DNA from: an uncultured Pelosinus sp.
GTDB taxonomy: Bacteria; Bacillota; Negativicutes; UMGS1260
NCBI GenBank assembly: GCA_900550105.1
Contig: URQW01000101.1
Location: 1-9,282, forward strand
Direction: 5' to 3'
DNA length: 9,282 bases
The stretch's first letter is position 1. Each line of letters begins with the position of its first letter. The notes beneath the pieces were generated by a model. It was not told the origin of the DNA and ran no database searches. It worked only from the letters and a program-made list of their open reading frames with translations. Made by a program: the position numbers and the translations under genes. Positions 1-5,953 of the stretch are shown here, piece by piece.

Positions 1-1671
1 GTTGGCGCTGTGATTGATGTGACTGAGAAAAAAGAAGCAGAAGAGGCTTTAAAAATTAGCGAAGAAAAAAATAAAGTGCTTGTTCAAACGATACCAGACA
101 TTATGTTGGTAGTAACGCCTGAACTCACTATAGTTGAGTTTAAACAAGCTTCAGAGTTTAGTCATATTGGCGATAAAACGATTCTTGGCAAGCGGATAGG
201 AGATGTTTTACCCGCGCCAGTAGCTAGTGTTTTTAAAAAGAATGTTGAACTTTCTTTTCAGCAAAAGAAAGTCCGGCCATTTGAATATCAAATTGAATAT
301 GAAGATGGTATCAAATATCGCGACGCACGTGCAGTGGTTATTTCCGGAGAACAGGCGCTTATTATGATTCGTGATATTACGGAACAGAAGTTAGCTCAAG
401 AAGAAATTCTTAAATTGTCACAGGCCGTAGAAGAAAGTCCTGGGTCCATTATTATTATCGATAAAGCAGAAACGATTATTTATGTAAATGCAGAGTACAG
501 CAGAATATCTGGTTACTCTAAAGCGGAAATTGTAGGACAAAATATTAGTTTTTTTAGATCAGAAGCGCACCCTGAAAGTTTCTATGAAGAAATTAAAGAA
601 ACTGTAACTAACGGGCATCAGTGGCAAGGAGAAATCTGCAATAAAAGAAAAAACGGAGATTTATATTGGGTCTTAGTATCCATATCACCTGTGAAAAACG
701 CTGATGGTGAAATTGGTTACTATTTAAGTATGGAGCTTGATTTAACGGAATATAAAGTTATGGAAGATTCCTTATATAGACATAATGAAGAATTAGCGGC
801 GGCTTACAAAGCGCTAGAAAGTACACATCTGCAAATGGTTCAACAGGAAAAGTTAGCAAGCATTGGCCAGTTGGCTGCTGGCGTTGGTCATGAAATTAAT
901 AATCCCGTTGGTTTTGTTTCTAGCAATTTTGATACATTGCAGAAGTATTTTTCTGGGATTACAGAAGTTATATATAAGTATAAAGAATTAAAATTACTGC
1001 AGGGGATGGAAAATTACCCCGGGGTATCCGACTTTATCACCCAAATAAATCAGTTGGAAAAGCGAAAGAAAGTAGACTTTGTATTGGAAGATATTCCGAT
1101 TCTATTTAAAGAGTGTGAAGAAGGAATGCAGAGAATCCAAGACATTGCTAAGGCTTTGAAGTTGTTTGTACGCAGTGACAGACAGAATGAATTTGACGCT
1201 TATGATTTAAACGAAGGCATCAAAAATACTTTGATCATAGCGAAGAATGAAGTGAAATATGTTGCTGAAGTAGAGACTGATTTACGAGAAATTCCTGCAT
1301 TTTCTGCATCCTCCGGGCAAATCAATCAAGTTTTACTGAATATTATTGTAAATGCCGCTCATGCCATTACAGCAAAGCAGAACGAGGGGATGGGAAAGAT
1401 CAAAATCGCGACACATCATGACGAAAACTTCGCTTATTGTATTATTAAAGATAGTGGAATTGGTATGAGTAAAGACGTGAAAGAGAAAATTTTTAACGCT
1501 TTTTTCACGACGAAACCACTCGGCAAGGGAACTGGTTTAGGTCTTAGTATTTCCTATGATATTATTGTGAATAAACATGAAGGAACGCTGGATGTGGAAA
1601 GTCAGGAAGGCGTAGGAACAACCTTTATCATTAAATTGCCCTTAAAGGAAGGTTTGCAGAAAAGCGTATAG
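1..1671 (+). CDS. PAS-PAS sensor histidine kinase, 5'-truncated by window edge
   Basis: This is the C-terminal 556 residues of a sensor histidine kinase; the frame is open from base 1, so the real start lies outside. The first visible residues (VGAVIDVTEKKEAEEAL) look like the end of a further upstream PAS domain. Then come PAS at about residues 20-128 and a second PAS at about 138-253 (ending MELDLTEYK). A coiled linker leads to the H-box GVGHEINNPVGF with the likely phospho-acceptor His297. The ATPase domain has the N-box (LLNIIVNAAHAI, Asn451), G1 (DSGIGM, Asp484), the F-box (IFNAFFTTK) and G2 (GKGTGLGLS, about 508-516), so the kinase core is complete. The HEINNP H-box is of the type found in many PAS kinases of the HPK4-like group. 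No membrane segment is visible. No receiver gene follows, so it looks like an orphan kinase whose ligand and partner cannot be told from here. Confidence 0.93.
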   Translation, partial: VGAVIDVTEKKEAEEALKISEEKNKVLVQTIPDIMLVVTPELTIVEFKQASEFSHIGDKTILGKRIGDVLPAPVASVFKKNVELSFQQKKVRPFEYQIEYEDGIKYRDARAVVISGEQALIMIRDITEQKLAQEEILKLSQAVEESPGSIIIIDKAETIIYVNAEYSRISGYSKAEIVGQNISFFRSEAHPESFYEEIKETVTNGHQWQGEICNKRKNGDLYWVLVSISPVKNADGEIGYYLSMELDLTEYKVMEDSLYRHNEELAAAYKALESTHLQMVQQEKLASIGQLAAGVGHEINNPVGFVSSNFDTLQKYFSGITEVIYKYKELKLLQGMENYPGVSDFITQINQLEKRKKVDFVLEDIPILFKECEEGMQRIQDIAKALKLFVRSDRQNEFDAYDLNEGIKNTLIIAKNEVKYVAEVETDLREIPAFSASSGQINQVLLNIIVNAAHAITAKQNEGMGKIKIATHHDENFAYCIIKDSGIGMSKDVKEKIFNAFFTTKPLGKGTGLGLSISYDIIVNKHEGTLDVESQEGVGTTFIIKLPLKEGLQKSV

Positions 1672-1692
1672 AAAGACTGGAGGTTTTTACTA

Positions 1693-1728
1693 ATGACGAA
1701 TTGTTTTGATTTTATTGACATTTTATAG
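1693..1728 (+). other. 11-codon stub ORF behind a good ribosome binding site
   Basis: GGAGG at 1679-1683 lies 9 bases before an ATG at 1693, right after the kinase stop (1671). This is the arrangement expected for a co-transcribed second gene. The frame (MTNCFDFIDIL) stops at once at 1726-1728. It may be a leader peptide, the relic start of a lost downstream gene, or chance. The -35 of the promoter called at 1715-1743 lies inside it. Confidence 0.25.
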
Positions 1729-1743
1729 TATTGGTTTTAAGAT
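1715..1743 (+). promoter_or_regulatory. sigma-A/sigma-70 type promoter upstream of the Cys-rich gene
   Basis: A perfect -35 TTGACA (1715-1720) is followed after 17 bases by TAAGAT (1738-1743, 4 of 6 matches to TATAAT). Transcription would start near 1750 and give a leader of about 105 bases, including the hairpin at 1786-1835, before the gene starting at 1855. The call rests on consensus matching in an AT-rich spacer. Confidence 0.55.
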
Positions 1744-1785
1744 ATCTTTAAGTGATAAGCTAAATAAATTTAAACGAAATAAATT

Positions 1786-1838
1786 AACCATGATGGCTCT
1801 TGCAATGATAATTTATTGTAACTGCCATCATGGTTTTT
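1786..1838 (+). terminator. long perfect hairpin with T-run: terminator of the kinase gene or leader attenuator
   Basis: AACCATGATGGC (1786-1797) pairs perfectly with GCCATCATGGTT (1824-1835). Above it, after a 2x2 internal loop (TC/CT), TTGCAAT (1800-1806) pairs with ATTGTAA (1815-1821) with one G-U pair, closing an 8-base loop. This makes 19 base pairs in all, followed by T's up to 1838. It can end the transcript of the histidine kinase. Because a good promoter lies upstream (1715-1743) and the RBS of the next gene begins only about six bases after the T-run, it may also work as an attenuator or RNA-stability hairpin in the leader of that gene. Confidence 0.7.
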
Positions 1839-1843
1839 GGTTA

Positions 1844-1851
1844 AAGGAAGG
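1844..1851 (+). promoter_or_regulatory. ribosome binding site that fixes the start at 1855
   Basis: AAGGAAGG ends 3 bases before ATG 1855, with the AAGGA core about 6 bases away. The alternative in-frame TTG at 1837 lies inside the T-run of the hairpin and has no Shine-Dalgarno sequence, so the ATG is preferred. Confidence 0.7.
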
Positions 1852-1854
1852 TAT

Positions 1855-2226
1855 ATGAGAGAAAACACATTTGTAGACTTTGGGCAAATAGCAAAGAAAA
1901 AGTTTGAATCCACGTGCGATGATTTTAAGGAGGATCCTAATAGTTCTTATGTTGACTTGGCTTTTGAAGAGTTATTAGAACCGGATGGGCGAGTGAATAT
2001 TCATTTAGATAAAATAGAAAGAATGATTGAGAAAGCTGCACTTTCTTTTGAATCTACAAATAGCTCATGTTCTATTATTTGTGATAATCACGAATGTGAA
2101 AAAAAAGAAGAGTGTTTTCGATATGCCATATTCTCATACTTGATGCAAAAGGGAATTTATGAGTATATCTATCCTTTATTACAACATCAGATTTGTACTT
2201 GTTTTCACACAGCAAATAAAGACTGA
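1855..2226 (+). CDS. small Cys-rich hypothetical protein (123 aa)
   Basis: I do not recognise this protein. It is an acidic, soluble-looking 123-residue chain without a signal peptide or a clear membrane helix. The N-terminal half is predicted mostly helical (QIAKKKFESTCDDF, IERMIEKAALSF). The C-terminal half concentrates six of its seven cysteines: Cys72, 76, 81, 87, then Cys114 and Cys116, with His79, His111 and His118 nearby. The spacing C-x3-C-x4-C-x5-C plus a late CTC suggests metal or Fe-S binding, or disulfides, but matches no family I can name. The start is ATG 1855, behind AAGGAAGG; a longer reading from TTG 1837 is unlikely. It has its own promoter candidate and a hairpin leader, so it appears to be expressed alone. 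Coding character is supported by length, the RBS and a reasonable composition; function is unknown. Confidence 0.72.
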   Translation: MRENTFVDFGQIAKKKFESTCDDFKEDPNSSYVDLAFEELLEPDGRVNIHLDKIERMIEKAALSFESTNSSCSIICDNHECEKKEECFRYAIFSYLMQKGIYEYIYPLLQHQICTCFHTANKD

Positions 2227-2311
2227 AATATAAATGGAGTAAATCTTTCTTTCGAGTAACTTCTGGTATGTTTTTCAGTGAGCAGTTAATATGGTTCTTG
2301 TGAAATTTTAC

Positions 2312-2320
2312 TGTTATAAA
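2312..2320 (+). promoter_or_regulatory. candidate extended -10 promoter for the 36-codon ORF
   Basis: TGTTATAAA fits the extended -10 pattern TGnTATAAT with one mismatch. No good -35 is seen 16-18 bases upstream. Transcription would start near 2327, about 18 bases before the ATG at 2345. The evidence is weak alone, but the position suits the short unit that ends in the terminator at 2407-2453. Confidence 0.35.
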
Positions 2321-2344
2321 CACATCATAATAAGGCGAGTGTTT

Positions 2345-2455
2345 ATGGACTGGCCGAAGTGGGTAATGCCTGGAATGAAATGGTGTTATAGCCTAATATC
2401 AATAACAAAAAGAGCAACTATTATGGGAAGCCCCCTGAATAGTTGCTCTTTTTAA
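2345..2455 (+). CDS. possible 36-aa small protein or gene relic (YvcK-like N-terminus)
   Basis: ATG 2345 follows AAGGCGAG at a plausible distance and opens a 36-codon frame. The start, MDWPKWVMPGMKW, resembles, from memory, the conserved opening of membrane-anchored YvcK/gluconeogenesis-factor proteins of clostridia and Negativicutes (W-KW--PGMK-), but what follows does not continue that family. The last third of the frame is the terminator hairpin itself, and the stop lies at the end of its T-run, so that part of the peptide is probably fortuitous. It could be the preserved first codons of a displaced yvcK copy, a true small protein, or chance. There is no independent proof of translation. 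Confidence 0.3.
   Translation: MDWPKWVMPGMKWCYSLISITKRATIMGSPLNSCSF
2407..2453 (+). terminator. strong intrinsic terminator with 16-bp perfect stem
   Basis: AAAAAGAGCAACTATT (2407-2422) pairs perfectly with AATAGTTGCTCTTTTT (2438-2453) around a 15-base loop that itself contains GGGAAGCCC. The right arm ends in five T's, and the left arm starts with five A's, so it can work in both directions. It ends whatever transcript covers 2345-2400 or the Cys-rich gene upstream. Confidence 0.85.
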
Positions 2456-2565
2456 ATAAATAGTAAATAGGATAATCCCAGTTTGAAGTTTCTTTAGGAT
2501 TAGGATTATTGTTTGTGTATTAGAAAATTGCTGTTTTATAGCAGCATTTCTAAAGGTTGGATACA

Positions 2566-2594
2566 TTTACGTTCAGAATCTATTTTGATATAAT
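2566..2594 (+). promoter_or_regulatory. promoter with perfect -10 TATAAT
   Basis: TTTACG (2566-2571, 4 of 6 matches to TTGACA), exactly 17 bases, then a perfect TATAAT (2589-2594). The expected start is A2601, seven bases after the -10. That is also the first base of the left arm of the pairing described at 2601-2686. It is one of the two best promoter matches in the left part of the window. Confidence 0.6.
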
Positions 2595-2600
2595 GATGGC

Positions 2601-2686
2601 AGTTCTTAGTGATTCGCGTAGCTTTGCTTATGGTTTTTAGAATAATCCATTTTGCATATACAGAAAAGTCACTACGAATTTTTTTT
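2601..2686 (+). ncRNA. candidate small RNA (about 86 nt) with paired ends
   Basis: Bases 2601-2614 (AGTTCTTAGTGATT) can pair with 2667-2680 (AGTCACTACGAATT) along 14 positions with a single T/C mismatch and two G-U pairs. The right arm runs into eight T's (2679-2686). A good promoter is placed so that the expected first transcribed base is the first paired base. Inside, ATGG/CCAT (2630-2633/2647-2650), flanked by GC/GC, may form a second stem. There is no ORF. The closing stem encloses a loop of about 52 bases, unlike a compact classical terminator, so this could instead be a structured 5' leader of the CHASE4 gene. It matches no RNA family I know. Confidence 0.4.
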
Positions 2687-2844
2687 GTATTTAATTTTAT
2701 TTTAGAATCGACCAAAACAAAAAAAGTTTGCGATCTGTGATTTTTATTGAAAATCTTGTTTATGGGCTGGTTCTATTCAGTAACGACTTTATTCTTACTT
2801 TAAGCGCCATTTAGTAAGTAATAATCTGCTGGGGGAAAGAGTCC

Positions 2845-3729
2845 ATGAAATTTATCAGTATTAATCATAAAATGCTTGCTATTTCAATTATTGGCTGCTT
2901 ACTTGTTAGTATTTTGACTGCAGGGATAATGCGCTTTATTGTGCAGGATTATGTGAAAGATATGGAGTCGCAGCACATAGATGTTACTTATAAGAATCTT
3001 GAATTAATTTTGAATCATGAGGAATCAGATCTAAAGCGAACCAATTTAGACTGGGCTCAATGGGATGATACCTATGCTTATCTAGACGGTAAAGGCGTAG
3101 CAGAGTATGAAAAAGCGAATTTACAGGCAGAGACAATGCAGCACTTACATTTGAATTTTATGATTTTCATTGATGCACAGGGGAAAATTAGAAAGAATCT
3201 TAATAGAAACATGACAGCTGAATTAGAAGATTTAATCATAAGTAAAATTCTTTTTCAGAGAAATGTTTTGTTTATTCCTGTAAATAATTCTGATGTGCGT
3301 TCAGGCATCTTGAGCGCAGGCGGACAAATTTTTCTAGTTTCCTTTTCACCAATTACTACAACAGATGAGAAAAGCTTAAGTAATGGAATGTTAATTGTCG
3401 GGCGAGTGCTCGACAATGCACTTTTTTATTATATTAATTCAGTTAGTCAAGCGAAAATAGAAATGTATGATTATACGGGAAAATATAAAGAGAAAGACCA
3501 CATTGATCGAGATGAGGATTTTATTACTGCTTATCGGCAGATAACAGATCTTTTGGGAAAGCCGGATATTTTAGTAAAAGTCATTATGCCGCGGTATGAC
3601 TATCATTTAGGAAAGCATTACATATTAATCTTTACCGCTATTGTATTTGCATTGGTAAGTTTGGTTTTTTTAGTTTTGATTTTGGTGATACATAAGTATT
3701 TTTTGAAAAGATTAAATCAAATTCATTAA
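2845..3729 (+). CDS. CHASE4-domain membrane sensor lacking an output domain
   Basis: This is a 294-residue protein with TM helix 1 at about residues 10-32, an extracytoplasmic domain at about 35-258, and TM helix 2 at about 259-284, ending in only ten cytoplasmic residues (KYFLKRLNQIH). The segment LDWAQWDDTYAYL (68-80) and the following AEYEKANL are the hallmark start of the CHASE4 extracellular sensor fold. Such domains normally sit in front of HAMP plus GGDEF, histidine kinase or similar outputs; here the chain stops where the HAMP would begin. ATG 2845 is supported by GGGGGAAAG at 2831-2839. After the TAA, the same frame reads LID, stop, VTKKQEFESLYVIMKDSIQC, stop (3730-3804), which may be decayed coding sequence. 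It is either a truncated receptor gene or a stand-alone sensor acting through a partner; truncation seems more likely. Confidence 0.82.
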   Translation: MKFISINHKMLAISIIGCLLVSILTAGIMRFIVQDYVKDMESQHIDVTYKNLELILNHEESDLKRTNLDWAQWDDTYAYLDGKGVAEYEKANLQAETMQHLHLNFMIFIDAQGKIRKNLNRNMTAELEDLIISKILFQRNVLFIPVNNSDVRSGILSAGGQIFLVSFSPITTTDEKSLSNGMLIVGRVLDNALFYYINSVSQAKIEMYDYTGKYKEKDHIDRDEDFITAYRQITDLLGKPDILVKVIMPRYDYHLGKHYILIFTAIVFALVSLVFLVLILVIHKYFLKRLNQIH

Positions 3730-3804
3730 TTAATTGATTAGGTGACAAAGAAACAAGAATTTGAGTCGCTCTATGTCATCATGAAAGATTCGATCCAATG
3801 TTAG
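3730..3804 (+). pseudogene. possible in-frame relic downstream of the CHASE4 gene
   Basis: Read in the frame of the CHASE4 gene beyond its TAA (3727-3729), this stretch gives three residues, a TAG (3739-3741), twenty residues (VTKKQEFESLYVIMKDSIQC) and a TAG at 3802-3804. The polar, helical look would suit a juxtamembrane linker, but no HAMP or catalytic motif can be recognised. The other two forward frames are closed near 3730-3745, so no simple frameshift restores a longer protein. Confidence 0.25.
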
Positions 3805-3852
3805 TTAAACTATTTATAGCGATGATAGAGGAAGAACGATTTAAGGTGAAAG

Positions 3853-3866
3853 AAGGGGCTGAGGAG
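3853..3866 (+). promoter_or_regulatory. ribosome binding site region for TTG start 3868
   Basis: AAGGGG (3853-3858) lies 9 bases before TTG 3868, a workable distance. The better-looking GAGGAG (3861-3866) is only one base away and too close. No ATG or GTG is in frame upstream before the stop at 3847-3849, and the ferredoxin-like N-terminus begins right at this TTG, so it is the likely start despite the codon. Confidence 0.55.
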
Positions 3867-3867
3867 A

Positions 3868-4692
3868 TTGAAACTAATTGAAGTTGATCTGGAAAAATGC
3901 GTGAAATGTGGCATGTGCAGGGAGATCTGTCCGCGGCGTGTCATCGAAATGAATCCACAATGGCCTGAAGCAATTCACCCGGAATACTGTATGAACTGTG
4001 GTCAGTGTGTCGCTATTTGCCCCACGGTAGCACTTGAACATGCCACGATGCCGCTATCCGGCCAGATTTCTTTACAGGAGCTTCCGGTAATTAATAGGGA
4101 AACGGCCTATCAATTTCTTAGGTCAAGACGTTCCATCCGCAGTTATAAACAAGAAGCGATACCCAGAGATCTCTTACTAAACCTTATGGATATTGCCAGG
4201 TTTGCACCAACAGCAAGTAATTCTCAAGGGGTTTCTTATATTGTTATTGAAGATAAGGAAACACTGCAACAAATTAGTGCTCTTACCATTGATTGGATGG
4301 AAGAACGGATCCAGCAGGGCCATGAAGGAGCGAAACGTTTCAATGGTTATGTGAGGAGCTACCGTGATACGGGGACAGATGTGATATTGCGAGAAGCGCC
4401 TTGTCTTATCATTGCGGTCGCTGATCAGGGCTTCTCAAATGGACGAGACAATACTCATTTCTCTTTTGCTTATACGGAATTGTATGCACCCACTCTTGGG
4501 CTGGGAAGCTGTTATGCCGGATTAGTTGAGCTATGTGCACTATCAGGCTATCCTGCCTTGTTAAGGTTGCTAAATTTGCCAGAAAGTAAAACATTCACTG
4601 GGGCCATTATGGTCGGATATCCTAAATATCGCTATGCTCGACTCGTAGATCGAAATCCGCTGGACATCCGTTTTGTTTCGCAAAAATCGTAA
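3868..4692 (+). CDS. ferredoxin-nitroreductase fusion (4Fe-4S binding nitroreductase family protein)
   Basis: The 274-residue protein starts with a bacterial ferredoxin module carrying two complete cluster motifs: Cys11, 14, 17, 21 (CVKCGMCREICP) and Cys41, 44, 47, 51 (CMNCGQCVAICP). A nitroreductase fold follows from about residue 80, with the FMN-binding start FLRSRRSIRSYK, the RFAPTASNSQG segment (111-121), REAPCLIIAVAD (175-186), AYTELYAPTLGLGSCYAG (201-218) and the C-terminal GAIMVGYP. In this family FMN accepts electrons, here probably passed through the two [4Fe-4S] clusters, to reduce an unknown, possibly nitro- or quinone-like, substrate in the cytoplasm. Such fusions are typical of strict anaerobes. 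The gene stands alone between the CHASE4 gene and a strong terminator. The start is a TTG. Physiological substrate and role cannot be read from the sequence. Confidence 0.92.
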   Translation: MKLIEVDLEKCVKCGMCREICPRRVIEMNPQWPEAIHPEYCMNCGQCVAICPTVALEHATMPLSGQISLQELPVINRETAYQFLRSRRSIRSYKQEAIPRDLLLNLMDIARFAPTASNSQGVSYIVIEDKETLQQISALTIDWMEERIQQGHEGAKRFNGYVRSYRDTGTDVILREAPCLIIAVADQGFSNGRDNTHFSFAYTELYAPTLGLGSCYAGLVELCALSGYPALLRLLNLPESKTFTGAIMVGYPKYRYARLVDRNPLDIRFVSQKS

Positions 4693-4761
4693 GAGAAGTA
4701 ATGGTGGCCTTGCTGTCGTAGCCAGGTGCGAAGGCTTAATTTCTTCTGAGCGTATCAAAGT

Positions 4762-4808
4762 AAAAAGGTCAAGAACTATGCTACTTCGCATGTTTCTTGA
4801 CCTTTTTT
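4762..4808. terminator. strong bidirectional terminator between convergent genes
   Basis: AAAAAGGTCAAGAA (4762-4775) pairs perfectly with TTCTTGACCTTTTT (4794-4807). Above a single mismatch the stem continues with a T-G pair and ATGC/GCAT (4778-4781/4788-4791), closing a six-base loop. Six T's (4803-4808) follow on the plus strand, and the five A's at the left give a T-run on the minus strand. It can therefore end both the nitroreductase transcript (stop at 4692) and the convergent HD-GYP operon (stop at 4865). Confidence 0.9.
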
Positions 4809-4864
4809 AGCTACTTTATTAATTTTTGAGGAGAACGATCACAGCTTACCATAGCTATCTCGTG

Positions 4865-5953
4865 CTACATGTTGTCAAGGTAGGTTGAGGATATTTCCTG
4901 AAATTTGTCTGCCAGTTCAAGAAATGTGGCCACTACTGTAGGATCAAAATGGGTGCCGGAATCTTTTTTGATTATTTCTACAGCCGTGACGTGGGGGATG
5001 GGGTCTTTGTACACTCGGCGGCTGATCAGTGCATCGTAAACATCGGCTAATGCCAACAGGCGGGCAGAAATTGGGATTGCTTCTTTAGACAGCCCTTCGG
5101 GATAACCGCTGCCATCCCATTTCTCATGATGATAGTAGGCCATTTCTTTGGCAAAACGCAGAAAGGATTCCGGACTTTTAATGAGTGCTTCCGCGCGCAG
5201 AATTGCATCACGACCAACAGCGGGATGCCTTTTGACAATTTCAAATTCTTCAGGCAATAGGCTGGCAGGCTTCCAGAGAATATCCGAGGGGATGGCCATC
5301 TTGCCAATATCATGTAAAGGCGTGGATTTGGTGATAAGATAGATGTTTTCGGTTGTTAGCGTATCGCGAAAATCGGGATGGTCTTTTAAGTGCCAAGCAA
5401 GTTCTTTTACATATAATGAAGTACGCTGGATATGGGCGGAGGTTTCCTGATCGCGGGTTTCGGCTAAGGAAGCCATGGCGTTGATGGCAACTTCCTGTAA
5501 AATCGACACCTCTTCGATCCGACGGGCAACCTCGGCTTCGAGATAAGCATTTCTGTCAGTTAGATAATCATTGGCTGCTTTTAGTGTGAGGTGGGTTTTT
5601 ACCCGGGATAAAAGCAGCGAAGGCGTGAGTGGTTTGACAATATAATCAACAGCGCCAAGGCTGAACCCCCTTTCTTCATCTTCCGTTTCGCCTTTGGCCG
5701 TAAGAAAAATAACTGGTATATTACGCAGCGCGGGCTGTTGTTTTAATAAACGGCAGACCTCATACCCATCCATTTCAGGCATCATCACATCAAGTAAAAT
5801 AAGGTCAGGTGGATTAGCGGCGGCGATTGCTAGGGCTTTTTGCGCGCTAGGTGCGACTTTGACTTTATACAGGTCTTTTAAGAGTGAGCTTGCCAAAATC
5901 AGATTATCAGGTACGTCGTCAACAACTAGAATAACTGGTTTGGTATTATTCAT
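4865..5953 (-). CDS. REC-HD-GYP response regulator, c-di-GMP phosphodiesterase
   Basis: This 362-residue protein has an N-terminal receiver domain (about 7-122: acidic pair Asp12/Asp13, phospho-acceptor Asp55 in LLDVMMPEMDG, Thr85, Lys107). A helical linker (about 128-165) joins it to a complete HD-GYP domain (about 165-350). The linker sequence LTLKAANDYLTDRNAYLE is typical of RpfG-like regulators. Catalytic and metal-binding motifs are intact: HDIGK (His214-Asp215), KRHP (His243), the HHEKWDGSGYPEGL box (His275, His276, GYP at 283-285) and ALADVYDAL. This family hydrolyses cyclic di-GMP, and phosphorylation of the receiver is expected to set its activity. ATG 5953 is chosen because AAGGAGGG (5961-5968) lies seven bases upstream; a TTG 18 bases further upstream overlaps that site and is rejected. 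The gene overlaps the end of the hybrid kinase by 8 bases, making that kinase its probable phosphodonor. Confidence 0.95.
   Translation of the reverse strand: MNNTKPVILVVDDVPDNLILASSLLKDLYKVKVAPSAQKALAIAAANPPDLILLDVMMPEMDGYEVCRLLKQQPALRNIPVIFLTAKGETEDEERGFSLGAVDYIVKPLTPSLLLSRVKTHLTLKAANDYLTDRNAYLEAEVARRIEEVSILQEVAINAMASLAETRDQETSAHIQRTSLYVKELAWHLKDHPDFRDTLTTENIYLITKSTPLHDIGKMAIPSDILWKPASLLPEEFEIVKRHPAVGRDAILRAEALIKSPESFLRFAKEMAYYHHEKWDGSGYPEGLSKEAIPISARLLALADVYDALISRRVYKDPIPHVTAVEIIKKDSGTHFDPTVVATFLELADKFQEISSTYLDNM

Larger units (their letters stand above)
2456..2844. other. 389-base AT-rich intergenic region
   Basis: No ORF of note lies here. It holds a promoter-like pair (2566-2594) with a candidate small RNA (2601-2686). 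It also has an imperfect hairpin around GCTG/CAGC (2530-2533/2542-2545), a 6-bp hairpin GATTTT/AAAATC (2739-2755), and the GGGGGAAAG ribosome binding site at 2831-2839 serving ATG 2845. No convincing promoter was found immediately before 2845, so that gene may depend on read-through from the promoter at 2566. Confidence 0.6.

Noticed and set aside
1786..1835. Inverted repeat as a mobile-element end or MITE
   Set aside because: The arms enclose only a 26-base hairpin interior, with no target duplication or transposase; an RNA hairpin explains it better.
1837..1854. Longer start (TTG 1837) for the Cys-rich protein
   Set aside because: The TTG sits in the T-run of the hairpin without a Shine-Dalgarno sequence; ATG 1855 has AAGGAAGG in front.
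2075..2323. 82-codon minus-strand ORF
   Set aside because: It overlaps the end of the Cys-rich gene antisense, has no ribosome binding site that I can see, and its composition looks like a shadow frame.
2601..2686. Identification as 6S RNA, tRNA or a known riboswitch
   Set aside because: It is too short for 6S RNA, has no cloverleaf or CCA end, and shows no aptamer core that I can recognise.
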